From positions 124,001 to 188,000 of the forward strand of contig JANQEO010000063.1 of assembly GCA_028278325.1 (NCBI GenBank): a stretch of DNA of 64,000 nt, written 5' to 3'. The notes under the pieces were generated by a model. That model was given only the letters and a program-made list of their open reading frames with translations. It was not told the origin of the DNA and did no database searches. The first letter of the stretch is position 1. Each line of letters starts with the position of its first letter. Position numbers and translations under genes: made by a program. The DNA comes from Candidatus Binatia bacterium. GTDB taxonomy: Bacteria; Desulfobacterota; Binatia; UBA1149; JAJCZL01. Below are positions 52,882 through 61,131 of the stretch, one piece after another.

Positions 52882-55728
52882 GTGCGAACCGATCGAACTT
52901 TGACGGTGATAACGCTTTCAGCCGCTATCCTTCTTGCTGCACTTGCTCTTGGTGGCGACGGCTTAGTTGCTTCCCCGAGCGCGACGAGACAGGAGCAAGC
53001 CAACTCAAATCCGGCTGCTATTCCACAACAGCTACAAAGGACTCTCTTCGTCCGATTGCATCGCATAGTGCCGTCTACGACAGAGGCCGATATCTTCAGA
53101 ACACTGAGCCCGCGACAGGGCCTGTCGATTCGCTTCGACGATAGAGGTGTCGCAGTTACGCCTGACGATTCGGCACGATGGCGCTGGAGGATGGAACTCA
53201 AAGGCTACGGCTACGAAGGAAATGTGCAGCCCGTAGAGGCGGCCGTTGTCCGAGCGCACGAGGAGCGTATCTTCTACGACAGAGGCAACATTACCGAATG
53301 GTACGTAAACGGTGTGTTGGGTCTTGAGCAGGGTTTCACCATTGATGCCGAGCCGGGTCGCGAGGATAGCCCGAACTCGAAAACTCTTGCCATAGAGTTG
53401 GAAGTGCAGGGCGACTTGAGGCCGGTGTGGGATGAGGAAGGTAGGACGGTTGACTTCATTGACTCGCGAGGCCTTGCTGTGTTGCACTATGGCAAGTTGC
53501 GCGTCTTTGACGCCACTGGAGCAGAACTTCCCGCGTTCCTCGCTTTATCGGGCGCCAAGCTCCGGATTCGAGTCGAGGATACCGACGCTGTTTATCCGAT
53601 AACGGTTGATCCTCTCATTTTTTCGCAAACGAAGATTCTCCCGTCGGATGGAGCTGCGGAGCATTGGTTCGGGTACTCGCTGTCCATCGATGGTGACACG
53701 GCCGTTGTTGGACAGCCCGGGAACACTATTCCTGGCGAAGACATCGACGAGCCCGGAGCAGCCTATGTATTTGTTAGTTCCGGTGGTACTTGGATTGAGC
53801 AAGCCAAACTCGAGCCGGCAGACGGGCAGGTAACAGATGAGTTCGGAATCGATGTCGCTATCAGCGGCGATACAGTCGTTGTTGGCTCGTGGCGGAATGA
53901 CGGCGTGGCGTCGAATTCTGGCGCGGCATACGTGTTCACGCGATCTGGTACTACGTGGACCGAGGAGGAAAAACTGTTACCGTCGGGGCTCGCCGAGGGA
54001 GATTGGATGGGGGAAGCGGTCGCTATTGACGGCGACACGATCGTCCTCGGCACTCGACGTGACAGCGATGCGGGGACCGAGTCGGGCTCTGCATATGTGT
54101 TCGCTCGCTCGGGGGGCAGTTGGAGCGAACAGGCGAAACTCACCGCTTCGGACGCAGCAGCGCAGGATCGCTTCGGCACTTCTGTCTCCGTCAGCGGAGA
54201 TACCGTCATAGTTGGTGCGCCGGGACAGGAAGATGATGCACGTACAGATGCGGGCGCTGCCTATGTTTTCGTGCGATCCGGTCTGAGTTGGTCCCAGCAA
54301 GCCAAGCTCAAGGCCTCGGATGGGGAGTTGGGCGATGTGTTTGGCCAATCTGTATCAGTAGATGGTGACACCGCCGTAATCGGGGCGTTTCGACATGGCG
54401 GTACGGGCGCGCCGGGAGGATCGACGGATCCCGGGGCTGCCTATGTGTTCGTGCGCTCGGGCACGACCTGGATCGAGCAGACGAAGTTGGATCCGCCTCC
54501 AGGAGCAGGCGCCTGGTTCGGGCGTTTTGTATCTATCGATGGCGACGTTGCGGTGATCGCGGCGACGATGGCCAGCGTAGCAACGGTGTTTGTCCGTACT
54601 GGAGATATCTGGAGTCCACAGGCGCAGCTCAGGCCAACTGATCTGACGTCAGGTAACCGTTTCAGCCGGTCCGTCTCTGTCAGTGGGGTTACCTTGATCG
54701 GCGGGGCACACCAGGATGACACGAATGGTACCGATGCCGGTGCAGCATATATCTTCGAGTTTCAGCTAGCGGGTCTCGATTCACCCGGAGGGACTGTATG
54801 TGGTCCGGCGGGATCGGGTGCTTGCTTCGGAGTCGGCTCAGGGATCTTGACTGGACCGACCGACATCCTGTTCAGCGTAATCGCGAGCCCCGGTCTTCCG
54901 CCTCCCCCTGGTTTTGCATCCTTTGGTACAAGCTTCGTGGACATCACGCTTGTCCCGAACCCAGGTCCCCTAATCAGTCCCGGAGCCACGATTACTCTGC
55001 CGATGGTGCTTCCTATTGCTGAAGGCACACTGTTGCCGCTGTTCAAGTTCGATATGGTTTCAGGCACCTACGCCGACACGGGTATCGTGGGGGTTGTCGA
55101 TCCGGGAGGGCTTACAGCCACCTTCGACGGTGTAACCGAGTTCTCGGTATTCGTGGGGGTCGCAAGCACGCTGTGCAACCCAACACCGGAGCCTGAAGCG
55201 AATTGTCACACTGCTGTTGCCGCAGCCAAGTCACTGCTCGTGCTCAAGGACGACTCACCCGATAGAAAGGACCAGGTCAGATGGAAGTGGGCCAAGGGTC
55301 AGGCGACAACGACCGACCAATTCTCCGATCCAGTAACCAACTTACCAAGCATCCATTTTTGTCTCTACGACGGTTCCGCCACGTCTCAGCCGCTACTTGA
55401 CTCCAGCGTTCCGGCTAGCGGTATTTGCGATGGTAAACCGTGTTGGCGTGCAACGGGCGAGAGAGGATTCAAGTACAAGGACAGAGTTGCGACGGCCGAT
55501 GGGGTGCTCGCCGTGAGACTGAAGAACGGTATTGACGGCAAGGCAAGGATCACGCTCAAGTCCAAGGGTGATCAGATCGGCGAGCCGACCATGCCTAGCC
55601 TGCCGTTGACTACAGACGTGACCGCCCAGCTGTTGATATACGACAGCGAAAACGTTGGTTGTTGGCAGACCACGTTCTCGACAACGGTCAAGAATGAGCC
55701 AGGCCGGTTCAAAGCGAAGGGGCCATAG
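52882..55728 (+). CDS. Secreted seven-bladed FG-GAP beta-propeller protein with C-terminal beta module
   Basis: 948 aa from a GTG with GGAGGG upstream. Signal peptide (VITLSAAILLAALALGG). Residues ~250-630 hold seven units of the form FG-x-SVS-x-DGDTAVVGA...GAAYVFVRSGTTW...QAKL, an integrin-like propeller of FG-GAP type. Residues ~640-770 are a further beta domain. The last ~180 residues form a module shared with the M28 peptidase (LLVLKDDSPDRKDQVRWKW, CWRATGERGFKYKD, LKSKGD, CWQTTFSTTVKN). No enzyme motif. Probably a surface or secreted binding protein. Confidence 0.85.
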   Translation: MRTDRTLTVITLSAAILLAALALGGDGLVASPSATRQEQANSNPAAIPQQLQRTLFVRLHRIVPSTTEADIFRTLSPRQGLSIRFDDRGVAVTPDDSARWRWRMELKGYGYEGNVQPVEAAVVRAHEERIFYDRGNITEWYVNGVLGLEQGFTIDAEPGREDSPNSKTLAIELEVQGDLRPVWDEEGRTVDFIDSRGLAVLHYGKLRVFDATGAELPAFLALSGAKLRIRVEDTDAVYPITVDPLIFSQTKILPSDGAAEHWFGYSLSIDGDTAVVGQPGNTIPGEDIDEPGAAYVFVSSGGTWIEQAKLEPADGQVTDEFGIDVAISGDTVVVGSWRNDGVASNSGAAYVFTRSGTTWTEEEKLLPSGLAEGDWMGEAVAIDGDTIVLGTRRDSDAGTESGSAYVFARSGGSWSEQAKLTASDAAAQDRFGTSVSVSGDTVIVGAPGQEDDARTDAGAAYVFVRSGLSWSQQAKLKASDGELGDVFGQSVSVDGDTAVIGAFRHGGTGAPGGSTDPGAAYVFVRSGTTWIEQTKLDPPPGAGAWFGRFVSIDGDVAVIAATMASVATVFVRTGDIWSPQAQLRPTDLTSGNRFSRSVSVSGVTLIGGAHQDDTNGTDAGAAYIFEFQLAGLDSPGGTVCGPAGSGACFGVGSGILTGPTDILFSVIASPGLPPPPGFASFGTSFVDITLVPNPGPLISPGATITLPMVLPIAEGTLLPLFKFDMVSGTYADTGIVGVVDPGGLTATFDGVTEFSVFVGVASTLCNPTPEPEANCHTAVAAAKSLLVLKDDSPDRKDQVRWKWAKGQATTTDQFSDPVTNLPSIHFCLYDGSATSQPLLDSSVPASGICDGKPCWRATGERGFKYKDRVATADGVLAVRLKNGIDGKARITLKSKGDQIGEPTMPSLPLTTDVTAQLLIYDSENVGCWQTTFSTTVKNEPGRFKAKGP

Positions 55729-55876
55729 CGCAGCCCGACCGGCGCGTTTGCACAGGAGTACTCAACGGTCGAATGGGCCAGTCTTTGGAGAGGAAGTTGA
55801 ATGTCGGGGGATCTTGACCACGTAGATTGACAGATACGTTTCCGGTGTCGGAACAGACACCGTCAGGGAAGAACCG

Positions 55877-56971
55877 ATGATGAGAACGCCACTAAGCGTG
55901 ATAGATAGAACTACCCGCAGAAAAGACTGCTTGCGTTGGCAATGCAGCTTTCTAGTGTGCATCACCGTGTGGCTATTCGCGGCAAGCGCAGGCGAGGTGG
56001 TAGCTCAGACACATGATTTACAGCAGGAATTCTCGACCGCGCAGAATCCTAACGGCCTATGGAGCTACGGCTCGCTAGACAACAGTTTTGACGCACCGTT
56101 TGTGCTCAACCTCGACCCACGGCTTGATCAATGGAATAACGCCAACATCTTTGATTGGTTCTTGCCAACGCATGTAACTAAGAACAGTAGCGATCAAGAA
56201 CAACAAGGTCTTGCAGCTCGTTGGCTTCCCTTCGAGGTTGTGCTTGTGCCCGAGTTCAACGTTGCCGATGGTACATCCCGGTTCGCGGTAGTACGGTTTT
56301 CGGTACCCGCGACCGGACTGTATTCGGTTGTGGGTTTCTTCGGGGCTCGGAAGAATACTGTCCCACAGATGGATGCCGATGCCTTCATTCTTCACGACCA
56401 GGCCCCGGTTTTCAGTACGTCTCCTTCACTGTTTCGAGACGATAAGCCGTTCTCGCTTTCGTTGATGCTGACGGAGGGGGATACCTTGGACTTCGTTGCG
56501 ACGAATGGCGGGCCCCCGCAAACGACCGATGCAGTGGCAGTCCAAGCGGTGATCGAGTTGCTCAACGATGATGCCCTTGATTGCCAGGACGCAATCGGTA
56601 AGGCCGCTCGCCTCTATCTGACACGGACAAGTAGGGCGATACTCCGGTGCTTAAACAAGTTCAACGCTGGTCGTGCTCTTTTTCTGGATGAAACGAAGAC
56701 GGTACAATTGACGGCTGCGAGTCAGTGTCGCGACGAGTTCAAGACAGCGGCTTCAATTCAGACGGCAGGAGAAAAGGCTCGCTTCAAGGTTGCCGCCCCG
56801 GGTCGAGAGCGCTGTGTGGACGCCACCGTGTCTTCGCTCGGTATTTGCGACGTTACGGTTGATGGTCTCATCGATCCTACCGGCCAGTCAGGCTGCCTGA
56901 TCGGAGAGACCGATGGAGCAGTAAACACGGTTGTCGAGGCTGCCTATGGCGTCAACTTGTCGAACCCGTAG
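55877..56971 (+). CDS. Secreted protein: jelly-roll-like domain plus Cys helical module
   Basis: 364 aa. Signal helix (FLVCITVWLFAASAGEVVAQ) after a basic leader. Residues ~45-240 look like a beta jelly-roll beginning FSTAQNPNGLWSYGSLDN and including FSVPATGLYSVVGFFGAR. The C-terminal ~120 residues are a Cys-bearing helical module (LDCQDAIGKAARLYLTRTSR, ILRCLNKFNAGRAL, RERCVDATVSSLGICD), akin in style to the module in the 290-aa protein upstream. Two adjacent ATGs (55877, 55880) are possible. No catalytic motif. Confidence 0.7.
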   Translation: MMRTPLSVIDRTTRRKDCLRWQCSFLVCITVWLFAASAGEVVAQTHDLQQEFSTAQNPNGLWSYGSLDNSFDAPFVLNLDPRLDQWNNANIFDWFLPTHVTKNSSDQEQQGLAARWLPFEVVLVPEFNVADGTSRFAVVRFSVPATGLYSVVGFFGARKNTVPQMDADAFILHDQAPVFSTSPSLFRDDKPFSLSLMLTEGDTLDFVATNGGPPQTTDAVAVQAVIELLNDDALDCQDAIGKAARLYLTRTSRAILRCLNKFNAGRALFLDETKTVQLTAASQCRDEFKTAASIQTAGEKARFKVAAPGRERCVDATVSSLGICDVTVDGLIDPTGQSGCLIGETDGAVNTVVEAAYGVNLSNP

Positions 56972-57056
56972 TCTTCCGAACGTCACCGAATAGGGATGCG
57001 AGTGAGAAAGCCTGCTTCATGATAGATGTTGCCTGCTAATGAGATGTCAATGCCTC

Positions 57057-59585
57057 TTATCGGGGCACCCGCGTCGAATAGACGAACGACCATGCTGCAT
57101 GTCGAACAAGCCACGCCGCACGACTGCGGTTTCGGATCCGCCAACCCATAAAACGGGGATTGTATCTCGCTCCAGATACCTTCACGATCTGAAGAGCCTG
57201 AGTGTCCAACAACGCCTGGATCGTTAGTTGCGAGTTGAGCGCAGTATCTTCGTAGGTATCGTCTTTCGGGTTCCAGCCGCGCAGTTTGTCTGCCCAGAAC
57301 CGTACCTGGCCACCTGGTGATACATCGGGTGAGGGTCGCCCGGACGCATTCAGCCTGTCTACGAGATGCCCCATAAGGTCGCCGTTCATGTACAGCCATA
57401 TGTCTGGCAACGTGTTAATTAGGCGCCTGTCGCCCCTTTCGTACTCACGCCCCCAGGCCTCTTCCAGTGCAGCGTTCGATGGATCCCCATCCAGTGGAAG
57501 ACTTGTCTGCACCGTGCCGGCGTCCAGCAGTGCACTTGGCTCACGGTTGGGGTCGAAGTCCCAAAGCTCCAGTTCGGTCTCTTTCAGCCCTGTCCACACT
57601 CCCTGGATTTCTTTCTCGCTTGGGTTCGGGGAAGAAATCGCGTTCATCGTCGACGGAAGCAGTGGACCTTCTGGAAGGAAGCCTCTCTCGTAATTTTCTA
57701 TGAGCGTTCTTGGAACGACCAGTGTTATCCGGGTTGCCTGCCGCAGAAGCTTCTTTCCGCGCGTTTCGAGTGCTTGCGCGCACGCCCGTATCTTTGGATC
57801 CGAATGGTGAATCCCCATTGCGTTTCGTAGTCGCAGCCGGCCCTTAAGGAATGCCACCGGCATATCGTTGCGAAGAAGAAAGAGCCGGCCTTCTTCACTT
57901 GCTAGCGTATCTAGGATCTGGTCGAGCTGCTGGTGGTAGTTATCGACGGTCAGCGCTTCGTTTCCCGTGTGGGGGTCGATCTCTGGTGGGCGCCAGCGAG
58001 GACTTAGCTGTTTCAGGTCTTCCGAGCTTAGCTTCTTTCGCCAACCACTGCGGTTCTTGGTGCACCAGTGCTGGGAAAGTGCATCGAATAGCCGCCTTTC
58101 CGAGTTCACTGCAAAGTTGGCTGTCGTGCGTAGCTCCTCGGGAAGCCAGAACTCTTGCCACCCGGGATGTTCGTCGCGCGGGAAGTGCGTCAAGTTGCCG
58201 ATTTGGTGGATCGTCAGTCCTTCTTCCGGGCTCGTGCTCAACAGTGAACCGATCGAGACGATCGGGTCGTCTCCACCAACGATGAAGAGCAACCGAGGCA
58301 GATATTCAGAGACGCGTGACTGATAGGCACCACGTGAATCCTGAAGAAATACCTCCTTAAAGATCCGATAGAAATATCTGAAGCAGTCGATCTCGACGCC
58401 GGCGATTCTTTGCGCTCTCGGGTCTAGCCGAAGTCGACCGGGTTCGCCGAGCATCGCACTCTCCATCTCGAAGGGTATCCCGTTGACGACCGTCTGCCAT
58501 TCCTCAGGGTGGGCAAACGCAGTCAAGGCGATGTCCCTCACCGCTCCTCCGGAACAGATTGTAGCGCAGCTGCTGATGGCGAACGGCCACGTGAAGAATA
58601 CAGATTGGGCAACGGCGCCACCGAGACTGTAGCCTACGACGTGGACGTACGGTCTCAGTTGATCCCCAGATGCCGGGGTGCTGCCTGACTTGTAGCCGGA
58701 GTTGGACGCATCCCAGCCGATCAGCCCCCTCAGAGACTCGATGACGCCGCGTACTTCAGAAGCCTTGAGGCCGAGTCCCGGCGCGCCGGATTCCTGCTCA
58801 GAGGCGTCCCACAAGCTCTGACAGTCCTCTACGATCCGTTGGGCTAGCCGTTCTGAGTCAAAGCGAGCCTCCGGTAGTAAGAGGTCGTGCCCCTCTACTA
58901 CGTGATAATTCTCTATGGGAGCTATGATGCTAAGCAGCCACTGGGTCTCGATCATGTATCGCAGGAACTGACGGAAGAGATTACCTGGGTCGTCGAGATA
59001 AGTATCGAGCGGCTGCTCCGAGAAGTGCCTCGGGAACGGATGACGGCTTAGATGACCGGGGAACGGCCGAAGCAAGCACGCCGCGTGCTTGTCGTTCCGG
59101 AGAACCTCGTACGCAATCTTGTAGTAAAACTCATGAGAGTCATTCTCGTTTAAACCGTTGTGAAGCAGGTAGACTCGGTCGATGCGTCGGTCCTTCAACT
59201 TGACGTCGCCTCGCTCTAACAGGCGGAGCGTATGGAAGGATATGCGATCAAGCTTGCGCTTGTACTCTCGGTTCCGATTGATTGCGTAGAACGGCGCAGA
59301 CGGAAACCGTAGTAGTGATTCCCGTATCTCGAGGCTTTCCTGACATCGGGGGTCCTCGTAGCTAAACGAGCGCCGCAAATAGTTTGTAGTAGTCTCAGGG
59401 CCCGATAGTTGCTCCTCTTCCCAGCCCTTGGGTGGCGCGCCTCCTTTCGCAAAGTAGCCGGTCACCAACGGCCAGTCGCGCTCTGTAGCCTTGATACTGA
59501 CTACGTCCTTGAGCTCTAGCACGGGTGAGTGGCGCGCCATCACGCGCGGGATCTTGCGCGATCCCTTCTTTTTTCGTCTCGACAC
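57057..59585 (-). CDS. Large alpha/beta-hydrolase-like protein of unknown role
   Basis: 842 aa from a GTG with AGGGGA upstream (MSRRKKKGSRK basic leader; ATG at 59540 is possible). No signal peptide. A lipase-type region includes LLHNGLNENDSHEFYYKIA, the nucleophile elbow HVVGYSLGGAVAQSVFF, acid candidate FIVGGDDPIVSIGS and His candidates near NLTHFPRDEHPG. N- and C-terminal regions (~150 and ~350 aa) have no recognised domain. Context: the same strand carries a TcA toxin gene 1.5 kb upstream. It could be an effector, an associated lipase, or unrelated. Confidence 0.7.
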   Translation of the reverse strand: MSRRKKKGSRKIPRVMARHSPVLELKDVVSIKATERDWPLVTGYFAKGGAPPKGWEEEQLSGPETTTNYLRRSFSYEDPRCQESLEIRESLLRFPSAPFYAINRNREYKRKLDRISFHTLRLLERGDVKLKDRRIDRVYLLHNGLNENDSHEFYYKIAYEVLRNDKHAACLLRPFPGHLSRHPFPRHFSEQPLDTYLDDPGNLFRQFLRYMIETQWLLSIIAPIENYHVVEGHDLLLPEARFDSERLAQRIVEDCQSLWDASEQESGAPGLGLKASEVRGVIESLRGLIGWDASNSGYKSGSTPASGDQLRPYVHVVGYSLGGAVAQSVFFTWPFAISSCATICSGGAVRDIALTAFAHPEEWQTVVNGIPFEMESAMLGEPGRLRLDPRAQRIAGVEIDCFRYFYRIFKEVFLQDSRGAYQSRVSEYLPRLLFIVGGDDPIVSIGSLLSTSPEEGLTIHQIGNLTHFPRDEHPGWQEFWLPEELRTTANFAVNSERRLFDALSQHWCTKNRSGWRKKLSSEDLKQLSPRWRPPEIDPHTGNEALTVDNYHQQLDQILDTLASEEGRLFLLRNDMPVAFLKGRLRLRNAMGIHHSDPKIRACAQALETRGKKLLRQATRITLVVPRTLIENYERGFLPEGPLLPSTMNAISSPNPSEKEIQGVWTGLKETELELWDFDPNREPSALLDAGTVQTSLPLDGDPSNAALEEAWGREYERGDRRLINTLPDIWLYMNGDLMGHLVDRLNASGRPSPDVSPGGQVRFWADKLRGWNPKDDTYEDTALNSQLTIQALLDTQALQIVKVSGARYNPRFMGWRIRNRSRAAWLVRHAAWSFVYSTRVPR

Positions 59586-60359
59586 GATTTTTCCCCTAGG
59601 AGGCGAGCGACTCTCCTCTGGTCAAGACGGGTCTAGTGCTACTGAAACGACACCCGCGCCCCACTTGTCTTATGCGCGACCGCCTCAACTAATGCCAGTT
59701 CGTCGCTGACCGGTGTCCCGCCCATCGTCCCGGCTCACGCGAAGCGCTTGGGCCGTCGAACGGGTCTTTGGCCCCTGATACGTTCAAAGACAAGGCGAAT
59801 CGTCGTGCAGGGTATGCTGCGAGGATGCACACACCGAGCATGAGCGCTCTGCGTGCCGATACCGAGCCATGTCTACGATGCAGGGCACGTCGGCAAATTG
59901 TTGACTTCCTGAGCGGATACGTCCGTAGGCCATTACGCATCACTAAGATGCTAACGGGTATGCTCGGAGAGACGACGGTCGTGCGAAAAGGCTTGCGCGA
60001 ACCAGTGTCTGGTGACGTCCTCCCCGATAGGCGGAAGGGTGCACGGAACATCGCGCGAAGTTGGGCCGCTGGTAGTGTGCAAGCCGTCCTATCTCCTTGC
60101 GCAGCTTGAGCAACATCGGTTGCCTCCCCACGCATCCGAACGGGGAATTGTGAAAGCGATCAGGGGAGTTCGGGGAACAAGTAAAGCCGTCAGGACGGCG
60201 GCGGCCGTCAAGAGGATACAATCACATGGGGGTGCAGCGATGAGCCGAGTTCAGGTGCACGACGGGGACATACCGACATGCCAACGATGCTTGCATTGGA
60301 GTGCCACTTTCGGTCTTCTGCTTTGCGAGGCCGCCTGACGACAGAACGGGAGTACGCAG
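59586..60359. other. Gene-poor stretch, possible decayed DNA
   Basis: 774 bases without a supported gene. Several overlapping short ORFs on both strands have basic, compositionally odd products without family character. A 32-codon ORF at 60240-60338 (MSRVQVHDGDIPTCQRCLHW) contains a CxxC but has no other support. This may be a remnant of an inserted or degraded gene next to the toxin locus. Confidence 0.45.
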
Positions 60360-61112
60360 ATGACCGAGAAAGGTGACGGTATCGGACGTGTTCTCGCAGG
60401 GATTGGCACGTTCCTTGTCGGGGTTGCAGCAATCTTGGCCCTTTTCCTTGGCCAACGCGGATCCAATGGGGAAGACCCGGTTGCGCCCACGCCCGCCATT
60501 CCCAACGGGCACCCTCAGGAAAGTAAAGATCCTAAGCCTGTAGTCCCAACTACGGTAGAAGTGCTTAGACTAACTCCTGAGCTTGGCGAAGGGCCGCGGC
60601 TATCTGGAACGCTGGTCGACGATGGTATCTGCCCAGCAGGGTACGACAGGCAGGGAGCTACGATACCATCCGAACCCGGCTACATCGGGGTAGCCGGTAC
60701 CATGAGTTTCAAGACGCCGGATGGGAGAGAAACCTCGAATCAGCGGGGGTTCTTGACGTTCGCCGTAGCGCAGATCCGGGATTCCGCCGAGATACAGGCG
60801 GCGCGCTTGTCAATGCCGATCGGGGGCATTTCTGGCCGGGACGTTTACGAGGAGATGGTCTTGGTTGAGCAGGTCGATATAGGCAGGAGCCTCGAGGTCT
60901 CAGACTACGCTCGAGGGGGGCTCCTCATCGCTAACACTCCTGTTGCGGCGCTGGAGGCACGACCCGGGCTGGATGTTACTAAAGCTGTTCGCCGTGCATT
61001 CCAGAGGCGGGCCGACTTCGTCACCGTGAGGTTGCGCTTTCCCTACGACAACGGGCGCCATTACTTCAACGGGTCGCAGGGTGGGACGCTGGAGGTGAAG
61101 GTTCGCCGCTAG
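60360..61112 (+). CDS. Membrane-anchored DNRLRE-like protein
   Basis: 250 aa, ATG preceded by GGGAG. Cytoplasmic leader, one transmembrane helix (FLVGVAAILALFLGQRG), Pro-rich linker (VAPTPAIPNG), then a ~170-residue beta domain. The phrases GFLTFAVAQIRDSAEIQAARLSM and VTKAVRRAFQRRADFVTVRLRF resemble DNRLRE-type domains of secreted fibrous proteins. Convergent with the TcA gene after a 19-base gap. Relation to the toxin is unproven. Confidence 0.6.
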   Translation: MTEKGDGIGRVLAGIGTFLVGVAAILALFLGQRGSNGEDPVAPTPAIPNGHPQESKDPKPVVPTTVEVLRLTPELGEGPRLSGTLVDDGICPAGYDRQGATIPSEPGYIGVAGTMSFKTPDGRETSNQRGFLTFAVAQIRDSAEIQAARLSMPIGGISGRDVYEEMVLVEQVDIGRSLEVSDYARGGLLIANTPVAALEARPGLDVTKAVRRAFQRRADFVTVRLRFPYDNGRHYFNGSQGGTLEVKVRR

Positions 61113-61131
61113 TTTTCGAGTGGTTCGCTGC

